This document shows, piece after piece, positions 45,555 to 55,664 of a stretch of 64,000 bases of DNA (position 1 is its first letter; each line of letters starts with the position of its first letter). The notes beneath the pieces were generated by a model. The model made no database searches. It was not told the DNA's origin and worked only from the letters and a program-made list of their open reading frames with translations. The position numbers and the translations under genes are program-made. Source of the DNA: Diaporthe sp. PMI_573 (taxonomy: Eukaryota > Ascomycota > Sordariomycetes > Diaporthales > Diaporthaceae); assembly GCA_021399435.1 (NCBI GenBank), contig JAJTUP010000037.1, positions 558,001-622,000 on the forward strand, read 5' to 3'.

Positions 45555-46613
45555 CTACATGTTCGCGAGCCCGTCTGAGCCAACGCTCTCTTTCCAGAAT
45601 TCATCAAAATCGATACCCTGTTCTTCAAACAGGTCTCTGATCTTCCGTGCCACCTCCACCTGCTTTTCGGGACCAAATCCGCCCGGCTGTGAAGACTCAA
45701 ACTGGACGATCTCGATCCAGCGGTAAAACAGGTCCTCCTTTCCTGCAGCGGCCAGCGCATCCCGGAACGCAAAGACCTGGGTCCTTCGCTCATCGACCGT
45801 CGCATCGTCCGAAGCATCGTCCCCTCTCGTCTCCTTCAGGTCCAGAGACAACCATCCATGACCCTCGTGGTGCACCAGAACCATCAGCTTGAAGGCATCC
45901 AGCGCCACGGTTTTCTTGTCGACCAGCCTCGTAGCGTCGACCATAGCAGCCCAGTCGAGATCCCACTCGTTGTTCATGGTCAAGTAGCCCGTCTTCTCGT
46001 TCAACAGCATCGGGTTCACCGCCACCCCGATGTTGGTCATGAGTTGGCTCCTCGCCTCGAAGTCCTCCCCCCTGACGGCCACGCGGACCTTGCCGTCCCA
46101 CGTGGGCCTGCTGCGGCGTACGTAGATCTCCTTGTCACGGAAGCCGACGTTCCACCGCCACTGCGCGGGACTGCCGTGGGTCCTGCCAAAACAAAATTCG
46201 ACGGGCCAGGGCCAGACAAAGACGAACAGGAGGAAATCCAGCAGGAAGGTGAATGCGCGACGGGCGATGATGCGGGTGATTGCGCCCCACGAGGACTCGG
46301 AGGCGGCAACGGTTGTCTCGTTGCTGTGGCCGAGGCCCGAGGCGAGGAGGGCGAAGTACCAAGGGCTCACATAGTAGACGCGCCAGGCGAAGACTAGGAC
46401 AATGGCGATGTTGATGGCAACGGGGACCAGGAAGATCTTGCGCTTGAAGTCTGCGGGCTTGGAGTCGATGTGCGCTATGTAGGCGTGGGCAGGTGACAGG
46501 GAGGTATAGAAAGGAGCCAGGACCTCAGGGGCGCGCTTGAAGGGTCTCGGGGGCTCGGAAGAGCTTGACGGCGAGGGCTTGGGCTTCCTTGAGAGCACCT
46601 TCTTGGGCGGCAT
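45555..46613 (-). CDS. Conserved fungal two-TM membrane protein of unknown function
   Basis: Single exon, 352 residues. I do not recognise a characterised family. A Lys/Pro/Ser-rich N-terminus (MPPKKVLSRKPKPSPSSSSE) precedes two hydrophobic segments, about 59-82 and 120-138, the second followed by WPWPVEFCFGRTHGSPAQWRWNVGF. A soluble C-terminal domain of about 200 residues contains RDKEIYVRRSRP, NPMLLNEKTGYLTMNNEWDL and WIEIVQFESSQPGGFGPEKQ. The composition suggests a conserved integral membrane protein of the ER or another internal membrane, with the large domain on one side. It is convergent with the PDAP1-like gene and divergent from the IF-2 gene. Confidence 0.85.
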   Translation of the reverse strand: MPPKKVLSRKPKPSPSSSSEPPRPFKRAPEVLAPFYTSLSPAHAYIAHIDSKPADFKRKIFLVPVAINIAIVLVFAWRVYYVSPWYFALLASGLGHSNETTVAASESSWGAITRIIARRAFTFLLDFLLFVFVWPWPVEFCFGRTHGSPAQWRWNVGFRDKEIYVRRSRPTWDGKVRVAVRGEDFEARSQLMTNIGVAVNPMLLNEKTGYLTMNNEWDLDWAAMVDATRLVDKKTVALDAFKLMVLVHHEGHGWLSLDLKETRGDDASDDATVDERRTQVFAFRDALAAAGKEDLFYRWIEIVQFESSQPGGFGPEKQVEVARKIRDLFEEQGIDFDEFWKESVGSDGLANM

Positions 46614-47181
46614 ACTGGCGAGCTGTGAACCGGGTTGGCTGAGAATGAATCCCCAAGCCCAGAGAGGGGAGCAATTGAAGCGGAGGGAGGGCTCGGAACG
46701 GCCGGGTGAACTCGGCGATCAATAGCTTGTAACCCACAGCGGTAGAGAGTGCGTCGCGACGAGACTGATCTCTGGCTGGCTCTTAAGCTGGAGCTATCTT
46801 GCTTCTGACCTTGTGTCGCGAGCAATTCGATATCTGACCCCTGAGACGGCTAGCATTTCAGTACAGTACAGCAATTGGACCACAGAGTCTGGTAGTAAAA
46901 GGAGCTTGTAGCTTGAGCTGGCTGGAGCTTGCCTGCCCGTGGGGCGGGCGGGTACCTGGGTACCGGAAAGCTACCTAGGTACCTAGGTAGGTAGGTAGGT
47001 AGGTAGGCCCCCATGGCATATCCGGCCCGCCGATTCGGTCCCTGCCTGTAGAGCTCCATTGAAATTCCCGGCGCGGGCCCCGATCGCGAGTTGGCCTGGT
47101 GTCGTTGACGACTCGTTGACGACGATAAATCACCCACCTGGCATTGCCTGGTAACAACCAATTGCAAGCCTGGGCTCCAGC
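46614..47181. promoter_or_regulatory. Divergent promoter region with TACCTAGG array
   Basis: 568 nt between divergent starts, including the tandem array at 46952-47008. No gene. Confidence 0.4.
46952..47008. repeat. GGTACC / TACCTAGG / TAGG tandem array
   Basis: GGTACCTGGGTACC, then CTACCTAGGTACCTAGG, running into (TAGG)6. The units are partly self-complementary and could form hairpins. Confidence 0.9.
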
Positions 47182-50100
47182 ATGTTGAGAAGCAAAGTTC
47201 AGGTACGTCTACAAGCCTGTGGCATGCTGTATAAACCGTGGAGACTGACGGGCGCAAAAATGCAGAAGCACGGCGGCTTCTACGTCTGCGCATCATGTCG
47301 CCGACAAAACTTCCACAGCCTGACCCAGCCGCGCTCTAGGACCCCGACGCCATACCGCGACCCCTCATCCACTTCGCGACTGGTTTCATTGTCTCTTCGC
47401 ACACCTCCTTACCGGCACGTGTCGCGCAATCCTCGAGATGCAGTCCCGCAGACACATCACAGCTTCTTCCCCGGGGTGGTAACCCGAACAGGCGTCCGAG
47501 GGTACAGCTCATATGGGAAATTCGGGTCAGGCACCTTGCCCGGCCAGACAAACGCGGACTGGGCGAGAGCAGCCTCGCCGCCGGCCTTTGGAGGAAGGAA
47601 ACCAGGGGCTTTCCAAGGCGGCAAGATACCACCGGCCAAAACTACGTCCATACCGCCAGCCAAGTCCACGTCCATTCCAGAGACCCAACCTGCCGCTGCC
47701 CAGGGGGAACGTCTGGCAAGTGCTCCAGGGCACCCAAGCGCAGCAACAGAGCAAGCAAGAGCCGCCCCAGCACCAAGCGACAACATTGCCCAGGATAAAG
47801 CATGGCAGCCGACGGAGCATAGGTCTTTCTATCCCCCAGGCCGACCCGGATTTGCCAATAAAACCCCAATACGGTCTGCAATGGGGACTAGTGCAATGAG
47901 CAACTCCAAGCCCGAAGTAAGTCCAGTTGCTGAAAAGACACCAGCGCCGAGAGGCACACAGGAGAACGCCACAGATCCTTCGCGCTCTGCCTCCGATGCT
48001 CACACTATGGCGCAACAGCCCGAGTCCACAGATCAGGATCAGGCTTCTCAAGGTTTCACTATTAGGAGAAGAACAGTCAATTCGCCGTCCCAGCGCCCAT
48101 CGGCTAGATACCCTCTTCTACGCCAAAGGTCGCCAAAAGTGGATGAGTTCGAAACACTGAGTCCGTTCAACCTACCCGGTGAGGGCCAGCCCTTCTCGCC
48201 ACTACCAAGAAGCTCTCCTTTTGAACAAGTATCGACACCCTCCTACCAAGGGCTGCCACCCAGGTCGCCATCGGAATTTGGCAGACGAGACCAGGCTTCC
48301 AGTTGGGACAAGCCATCAGGCTTTAGCAAGCCCGTGCCAGATCCCGTTGATACCATTGCAAATTCCAGGATTAAAGACACCCCGATCTTGAAGGAGGTGC
48401 CGCTCAAAAAACCTGCCCAGGGCTTGAGCAGTACGGAAAGCAGTCAAGCCTCTCAGTTACCAGATACGGTCGACCAATTTGCGCTGATGGAGAAGGCAGC
48501 TGAAGCATCATCGGGTGGTAACCGGAGAGGCGGTGAGAATAGTGATTGGAGTCTTCCGGAGAGAGACCTGGCTTCCCCTGAGGAGCGGCATGCCCTTAGA
48601 CGTCGCCAAAATGCTCTGAATCAGCGAAAACCGGAGTGGCAAGCCCGTCCCGCGGGCAGAGAGAGGGAGCCTGACAGGGACATGCAACGACGCGGTCGGG
48701 CCAGAGATGTCGACCGATTCGAGGACAGACCGAAGAGAAGGCCTAATCACCGAGCCCGAGACTACGACGAAGATGAAGATGATGACCATGACCCTGGATT
48801 CGACTATGAAGAGTATCAAGCTCGACAGCAAGCGGCAAACCGGCGCAAGGAGGAGAAGAGGGCTGCTAAGGAAGCTGAGGCCCCAACGACGATCTTACTG
48901 CCCGAGTACATCACCGTCTTTGATCTTGCACAGGCACTTGGCGTCAAACCACAACAATTCCTTGGCGACCTGGGAGAACTCGGATTCGAGAATATACTTC
49001 ATGACAGCATCATGACGGGCGAAACCGCTGCGCTGGTCGCCGCGGAGTACGGTCTCGATCCTGTCCTCGACACAGGCGACGAGGTGGATTTGAAACCGCG
49101 GCCTCAGCCAGAGGACCCGTCGACATTGCCGCCCCGCCCACCAATTGTTACCATCATGGGACATGTCGACCATGGCAAGACCACCATGTTAGACTGGCTG
49201 CGGAAGTCATCGGTTGCGGCACAGGAGCACGGCGGCATCACGCAACATATCGGTGCTTTCTCGGTTCGTCTCTCCTCAGGCAAGGTCATCACTTTCCTGG
49301 ACACGCCTGGCCACGCCGCGTTCTTGAGTATGCGGCAGCGTGGTGCCAATGTGACAGACATCGTAGTCCTCGTCGTGGCCGTCGACGACAGTGTCAAGCC
49401 ACAGACCCTCGAGGCGCTCAAGCACGCCCAAAACGCAAAGGTTCCCATCATCGTGGCCATCAACAAGATAGATGTGGATGAAAGGCGCATAGACCAAGTC
49501 AAACAGGATTTGGCAGCAAACGGTGTGGAGATCGAGGACTTCGGCGGTGACGTGCAGGTGGTCGGCGTGAGCGGGAAGACGGGCAAGGGCATGGATGACT
49601 TGGAAGAGAGCATATTGACCTTGTCCGAAATCCTGGACGTCCGCGCCGAGACGGACGGCATGGCCGAGGGCTGGATTCTTGAGGCGAGCGTCAAGGTAGA
49701 TGGCAAGGCGGCCACGGTGCTTGTCAGGCGCGGCACAATACGCGTGGGCGATCTGATCGTCGCCGGGACCACGTACGCTAGGGTCAGGATGATGCGCAAC
49801 GAGGCTGGAGTCGAAGTCGAGGAGGCCGGGCCGGGAACACCAGTTGAGGTCCTTGGATGGAGAGACTCGCCAGTGGCCGGAGACATGGTCCTCCAGGCGG
49901 AGGACGAGGGCAGGGCCCAAGCTGCAGTTGACTACCGCGAGGAACTCGCGGATCGGGCAAGGGCTGCTACGCAGAAGGGGGAGGAGGAACTGAAGAATCG
50001 CGAGAAGGCCGAGCAAGAAGCGCTGGAGAAGATGATGGCTGAAGACGGCGAGGAAGCTGTCGAGGCGGAGGCGGAGGAAACAGGGCCCAAGACAGTAAAC

Positions 50101-50785
50101 ACCATCATCAGGGGGGACGTGATGGGCTCTGTCGAGGCGGTCTGCACTGCAGTTATGGAGATCGGCAACAACGAGGTGCACGCCCGGGTCCTGAGGTCCT
50201 CTCCTGGTCAGATCAATGAGTCGGACATCGACCTCATGGCTGTCGCCAAGGGCTGCATCATCAACTTCAACAACCCCATACCGGGATACATCAAGAGCAT
50301 GGCGGAGGAACAGGGCGTCCGGATCCTCGATCACACGATCATCTACCACCTCGTCGAGGACGTCAAGGAGATGATGTCAGAGCAGCTGGCGCCGATCATC
50401 AGCCAGAAGGTCCTGGCCGAGGCCGAAGTACTACAGGTGTTTTCGATCAACATTATAAAGCGGAAATTCAAGAATATCGCCGGTGTGAAGGTGAGGACGG
50501 GCACACTGACGCGGGGCGGGATGTACAGGGTGATGCGGAATGGGGAGAAGGTGTTTGAAGGTGAGATACCCTGTTCCACTTTGCGTGTTGCACGTCATGA
50601 AACTTGCGCTGACTGACTGACTCCCTCGCACAGGCAAGCTTGATGCCCTGAAGCAGGGCAAGAAGGACGTGAAGGAGATGAGGAGGGGCACCGAGTGCGG
50701 TGTCTCGTTCGAGTCTTGGGACCAGTTCGAGGCGGGCGACGTGATCCAGCTATTCGAAGAGGTACGGCAGAAGAGGTACCTGTGA
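47182..50785 (+). CDS. IFM1: Mitochondrial translation initiation factor IF-2, 3 exons
   Basis: Exons are 47182-47202, 47266-50560 and 50634-50785; 1155 residues. The short first exon encodes MLRSKVQ, the start of a mitochondrial presequence, joined to [19 protein letters not shown] low-complexity Pro/Ser/Gln/Arg-rich region of about 550 residues follows. Next come the IF-2 N-domain ([19 protein letters not shown]) and the GTPase domain: G1 [14 protein letters not shown], switch [11 protein letters not shown]4 NKID. Domains C1 and C2 follow, including [15 protein letters not shown] and [20 protein letters not shown]. The protein brings formyl-Met-tRNA to the mitochondrial small ribosomal subunit and promotes subunit joining. 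The first intron (63 nt) is stop-free and in frame, but it has a good gtacgt donor, an ACTGAC branch and a tgcag acceptor, so I remove it. Confidence 0.95.
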
Positions 50786-51008
50786 GCGGACAGACAGACA
50801 CGTTGGCAGGGCGAAACACATTCAGGCCTGAGAGGCAAATGTGTTCGCTGCTCAGGCGTCGAGCCGTGTAGAGATATGTCACAAAATGTACATGAATGTA
50901 TAGATATACATACACATAGATGAGGGCCTCATTCTATGGCTGGGATACGGGTACAAGATCGATCAGACCAGAAGTGCCGGCCGAGGAGCCGTGCTGCATA
51001 GACGGATC
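50786..51008. other. Convergent 3' flanks of IF-2 and TSR3 genes
   Basis: 223 nt between convergent stops; an AT-rich segment with ATACAT repeats near 50885-50915 is likely part of the IF-2 3' UTR. Confidence 0.5.
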
Positions 51009-52274
51009 CTACCACCGCTTTGGGGCGGATATGCTATTCGACATGAACGTTCTACTCGTGACTGTCGCCTTGGACCTCTCCCTCTCCAGCTTGCTGAGCC
51101 CTATCCTGTCGGTCATGGGTGTCGCAGCTATGATGTTGTCAAACTCATCATCCTCCTCGACGTTGTCGGAGTCGGGCTCCGCATCCGAGTCAACCCTTGT
51201 CTTGCCGCTCGGTTGCTGCGGTCTTGATATCGTCTCGGGGCGCTTCTTCTGGTCCGGGTCCTCGGGGTTGGCGAAAGGTTTTGACGCGAGTACTTTCCTC
51301 CGGATTTCTTCCATGGCAGCGTCTTCTTCTTCGCTGTCATCTGATATGTCAAATGGGTCCTTTTCGTGGCTGGCCTCCTTTGGCGTGGGGCCGGGCTTCT
51401 TGCCGAGGTAAATACCGTCCACGGAATCGTCGTCGTCTCCTCCGTCCTCACCGCTGCCCTCCTCGTCTGAGTCGCCGCCGCCGCCGCCGCCGTCCTCGTC
51501 CTCGTCCTCGTCCTCGCTCGAGTCTGGGACCGCCCGCCGATTCACGTTGCCGCTCTTCCACATGTCGTCGTCGGAGCCCCCGTCACGATTGTCGGCATAC
51601 TCTTTCTCAAGGCGCTCCATCCACTCCTCCTCGGTCTTCTTGACAGCCTTCTCGTCCTCGCATTCTGCGTACTTCCTCAGAAGTGACGCATTGATCTTCA
51701 GGAATGCCTCGCCATACGAGAAGGGCTCCAGAACCTGGGTGGCCCAGTCGAGGTGGCCACAGATGGCGAAGGCAGCGGCGAGGGCCTCGGCACAGTTCAG
51801 CCTCCATGGCTTGCCGTAATTGACGGTGTTGGCGGCGACCAGGTACGGCAGCAGCCTCTCGCACTTGCCGCCGACCTTGTTCCACTGAATTTCCTTGGTC
51901 CTGGCCCAGGAGCACTCGACGACGGCGGCGCCGTAGGTCTCGAGGAGCTCCTTGTCGGCGGGCGACACGACGTGTTTGCCGTTGGGGGTGATGATGACGC
52001 CGTTGAAGCGCTGGCCGAGATGGAGGCCGCGCATGAGCCCGACCTTCATGAGACGTTTGCCGCTGCAGCGCTTGGGGTCGCAGTGGCCGAGGTCCCAGCA
52101 TGCGGCCTTGAATGGCGGACGCGATCGGCCGGTTGACTCGGAGGCGGCGCCGGTGGTGGGGTCATCTTCTTGGTGATCCTGGGCATGATGAGCCTGGTGG
52201 GCGTTGCCGCCCCCTCGCCTTGGGTGGACAGTAAATGTCTTTTTGCTTCGGGGGTCTTTCTTGTGGCGGACCAT
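51009..52274 (-). CDS. TSR3: 18S rRNA aminocarboxypropyltransferase Tsr3
   Basis: Single exon, 421 residues. It adds the aminocarboxypropyl group from S-adenosylmethionine to the hypermodified pseudouridine of 18S rRNA in cytoplasmic 40S maturation. The basic N-terminus (MVRHKKDPRSKK) is followed by the catalytic region. Conserved parts are FKAACWDLGHCDPKRCSGKR, GVIITPNGKHVVSPADKELL, VVECSWARTKEIQWNKVGGK and RLLPYLVAANTVNYGKPWRL, then LNCAEALAAAFAICGHLDWA. After about residue 235 comes a long acidic disordered tail with Asp/Glu and six-Gly runs, much longer than in archaeal homologues but usual for fungi. Confidence 0.95.
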   Translation of the reverse strand: MVRHKKDPRSKKTFTVHPRRGGGNAHQAHHAQDHQEDDPTTGAASESTGRSRPPFKAACWDLGHCDPKRCSGKRLMKVGLMRGLHLGQRFNGVIITPNGKHVVSPADKELLETYGAAVVECSWARTKEIQWNKVGGKCERLLPYLVAANTVNYGKPWRLNCAEALAAAFAICGHLDWATQVLEPFSYGEAFLKINASLLRKYAECEDEKAVKKTEEEWMERLEKEYADNRDGGSDDDMWKSGNVNRRAVPDSSEDEDEDEDGGGGGGDSDEEGSGEDGGDDDDSVDGIYLGKKPGPTPKEASHEKDPFDISDDSEEEDAAMEEIRRKVLASKPFANPEDPDQKKRPETISRPQQPSGKTRVDSDAEPDSDNVEEDDEFDNIIAATPMTDRIGLSKLERERSKATVTSRTFMSNSISAPKRW

Positions 52275-52654
52275 GGTGAGGGTGGCGGGAGTGGGTGGAG
52301 TACGTTTTGTTATGGAACTCTGTGTGATTTATGGCGGTTGAGGTTGCGGCTTTGGGCTTGCAATCTCAGGAACGACGACATGTTTTTGGAGGGGCGACGG
52401 CTCGGCGGAGGATCAATCGGGTTAGATGTGCCCACTGCCCGGAGCCACGGTAGCATGTACCTTGCTGGCCGAAAGACCCACCCTCGGGTACCTGTACCTG
52501 AGATCGGGGGCAGACTGGGTTAGAAACCGGGTACATGTACTCCTCCGCCCGTTCCCGCCGCCCTAGCTGACGTCCAACTGGGTTCATCCGCCAGCAGGGA
52601 GGCTCAGCCGTTGGCCTTCCCCAGCTGCCCAGCTCCGCCCTCAGCGTGCGGCCA

Positions 52655-52683
52655 GAGTGCAGAGTGCAGAGTGCAGAGTGCAG
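52655..52683. repeat. AGAGTGC 7-nt tandem repeat, 4 units
   Basis: Four perfect copies of AGAGTGC, in the leader or promoter of the GGA gene. Confidence 0.9.
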
Positions 52684-52794
52684 GACGAAACTTCCACAGC
52701 ACAACCATCCAGGCAAGCATCACCTCTTCGACCGGCACCGGCCATTGCGACCTGGCCCCGGAGTCTCCGGCTGTGACTGCATCCTACCATTGGA

Positions 52795-52848
52795 GCCGTA
52801 GCCCGTAGCCTACAGCCTACAGCCCACAGCCCACAGCCCACAGCCACG
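52795..52848. repeat. CCCACAG / CCTACAG 7-nt tandem repeat, about 7 units
   Basis: Units drift from CCGTAG through CCTACAG to CCCACAG, then to CACGGCAACGG. A second, unrelated heptamer array only about 110 nt from the first. Confidence 0.85.
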
Positions 52849-52976
52849 GCAACGGCAACAGCAACCACGTCAGCGCGCCGCCAGGACAGCACACGGGGCG
52901 AGAGGACAGCAGGGCGCGCGCGACACGTACAGAGCCGGCAGGACAGACAGGCCTCTTGCGCTTCTCACCACCCACG

Positions 52977-54335
52977 ATGGAGGCGGCGAGCGCCAGGGCC
53001 GCCGCTCGAGACCAGTGGGGGGGTTACGGCGGCCATGCCCCCTCGCAGCTCCAGCGCTTCATCCAGGCTGCCTGCAGCCCCGAGAACTACGAGCCCAACC
53101 TCGCCCTGAACCTCGAGATCTCGGACCTCATCAACTCCAAGAAGGGCACCGCCCCGCGCGAGGCTGCCGTCGCCATAGTCAACTACATCAACCACCGCAA
53201 CCCCAATGTCTCCCTGCTGGCCCTCAGCCTGCTCGACATCTGTGTCAAGAACTGTGGCTACCCCTTCCACCTCCAGATCGGCACAAAGGAGTTCCTCAAC
53301 GAGCTCGTCCGCAGGTTCCCCGAGCGCCCGCCCATGCGCTACAGCAGGGTGCAGATGAAGATCCTCGAGGCCATCGAGGAGTGGCGCAGCACCATCTGCG
53401 AGACGAGCCGCTACAAGGAGGACATGGGCTTCATCAGGGACATGCACAGGCTGCTGAGTTACAAGGGCTACACCTTCCCCGAGGTCAGGAGAGACGATGC
53501 TGCCGTGCTGAACCCGAGCGACGTGAGTCTGCCGTCCCGTCCCGTCCCGTCTTGCCATCCCTCCACCCTTCCATCCCCGAGTAATACGTCTAACCATGGT
53601 TGCGTGCAGAACCTCAAGTCGGCCGAGGAGATGGAGGAAGAGGAGCGCGAGGCCCAATCAGCCAAGCTCCAGGAGCTCATCCGACGAGGCGCCCCCGAGG
53701 ACCTGCAGGAGGCAAATCGACTCATGAAGATCATGGCTGGCTATGACACGAGGTCCAAGGTCGACTATCGCGCAAAAGCTGCCGAGGATGTCTCAAAAAT
53801 CCAGGCCAAGGCGAAACTGCTCGAGGAAAGACTAGAGGGGTTCAAGGCAGGCGACAGCATGACCGACGGTGATGTTTTCGAGGAGCTGGCGTCTGCTCTG
53901 CAGAGCGCACAGCCCAAGATCCAGAAAATGTGCGAGGAGGAGTCTGATGATCACGAGGCTGTCGCAAGGCTCTTCGAGATCAATGACAGCATTCACCGGA
54001 CGGTGGAGAGGTACAAGCTGATGAAGAAGGGTGACCTCGAGGGAGCGTCCAAGATCGCGCGCGGGGAGCACGTCGCCTCACAGGCGGCCGTCAAGAGTGC
54101 GGCTCAGGAGCTCAACCTCATTGATTTCGACGGCGAGGCAGAGGCCAACGGGCCGTCGGGCAACGGCTCCGCGGGTCCGACTACAGCCAGCCAGTCCCAG
54201 CCCGGGGGTCTCGAAGACGACTTGCTGGGGCTCTCTATTGGCGATGCTGGTGGAAGTGGCGGCACCTTTGGCCAGACCGGTGGGATATCGCTAGGGTTCG
54301 GGACCAACGAGAGTGAGTCGATGGTTCTCAGCCAT

Positions 54336-54383
<48 letters not shown>

Positions 54384-55187
54384 CTTTCACTGACCAAAAC
54401 CAACAGGTGTTCCGGGACCGTCACTACTCTCCTCTGTGACACAAGCTAGCACTGCCCAGGGTCCAGGGGCATCCACGTCCACACCTGACCCATTTTCGTC
54501 GTTCAATGCCTTCAACTCGGCTCCATCGACGTCAAAGAACAATACGCCGCAGCCACCTAATTACCAACAATCAGCCTTCGCCGCCCCAGCACAAGCGGCA
54601 GATCCCTTTGCCGCCCTCTCTTCTCCAAACTTTGGAACTGGCTTTCCCAACGCTCCGAAATCTGCCACTCCGGCCCCAGCACCGGCGCCCCAGGCCAACG
54701 ATGATGACGAGTGGAATTTCGCATCCGCTTTACCCGCCGACACGCCGGCGCTGCCTCGAGAAAACAGGGCTGTGGTCAACAACACGAGCCTAAAGATTGA
54801 CATGCTTGCAAACCGGACCACGGGCTCGTCCAATAGCATCAACCTCTTATTTGCTTTCAGTAACAACACAGCACAGCCTATCTCAGAATTGCATTTCCAG
54901 CTGGCAGTGACAAAAGTGAGTTTTATCCGGACAGGCGTCTGGTAAACTCAAGGGCTTCATAACTGACAAGATGCTTTTAGGGATTCGAGTCTCAACTCAA
55001 GCCTCAGACGGGGCGGTCGTTGGAGCCGAAACAGAGCCGCGGTGTAACGCAGTCTATCGAGGTCTGGCACGCAGGAGACAAGAGTAAGAAGGTCGAGTCC
55101 ATCAAACTGAGGTGGAGGGCGGCATATAAGGTCGGGGCAGAGCTGAAGACGGAAATGGGCGAGATCGCAGAATTCGGTCTGGCATGA
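52977..55187 (+). CDS. GGA-type clathrin adaptor (VHS-GAT-GAE), 4 exons
   Basis: Exons are 52977-53522, 53610-54312, 54407-54915 and 54981-55187; 654 residues. The VHS domain (about 18-165) includes PNLALNLEISDLINSKKG, LLALSLLDICVKNCGYPFHLQIG and YSRVQMKILEAIEEW. The GAT domain (about 190-330) includes GAPEDLQEANRLMKIMAGYD and EEESDDHEAVARLFEINDSI. The hinge has a clathrin-box-like DDLLGLSIGD and Asn/Pro/Phe-rich stretches. The C-terminal gamma-ear (about 535-654) includes NNTSLKIDMLANRT and ends AEFGLA. GGA proteins bind Arf-GTP, ubiquitin and cargo at the trans-Golgi and sort proteins to endosomes or the vacuole. The intron after NES-bearing GTNE holds a (CA)n tract. The ATG at 52977 is the first good start. 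Confidence 0.95.
54337..54379. repeat. (CA)21 microsatellite inside a GGA intron
   Basis: 43 nt of perfect CA dinucleotides within the second intron of the GGA gene, close to the donor and about 27 nt from the acceptor. The intron length probably varies between strains. Confidence 0.95.
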
Positions 55188-55664
55188 TGACCCTTTGGTT
55201 CCTTGAGCACAACATCGCGGTGAAAAAGCAATGAACCCTCCGGCAGCTGCGCCAGGCCCGGCTTCCTGTTCTTCGGTGCTAGCGTATCACTAAAGTGCCA
55301 GACGAATTATGAGACAAGCTCAACGGTGACTATTTATTAATCGGTAAGTAGCAGATTGGCTTGAAAGCGTCAACCCGTCTGTTACACGTAGTAATAATTG
55401 TACACTTCTCATTACATTGTGCCACAGATGCCCTCTGTACGTTCCGTGCTACAAACCCACCCCGGCCTATCCCTGATTCTCTGCGCACCTCGGCCAATGC
55501 ACCCCTGTACCACTGCTTGTGATCCCCAGCGCTCAGTCGACTGCAATATAACGAGGAGCTCTTGTATCTGACTGGACAAGCTTGTCTTGCCTGTACCTGG
55601 GCGCGTGATACTGCTGTCAGATTCAATGAGTAGCAGACCTGCAGGATCCCTTTGAAATGTACAA
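55188..55664. other. Convergent 3' flanks of GGA and NLR-like genes
   Basis: 477 nt between convergent stops; no gene or repeat of note. Confidence 0.5.

Larger units (their letters stand above)
52275..52976. promoter_or_regulatory. Divergent promoter of TSR3 and GGA genes with heptamer arrays
   Basis: 702 nt containing two different 7-nt tandem arrays (52655-52683 and 52795-52848). No gene. Confidence 0.4.

Noticed and set aside
46614..47181. Telomere-like or centromere-like meaning of the TAGG array
   Set aside because: The unit is TAGG, not TTAGGG, the array is short, and it sits between two housekeeping genes.
49276..50349. 357-codon minus-strand open frame
   Set aside because: Antisense shadow of the IF-2 gene; no conserved motif.
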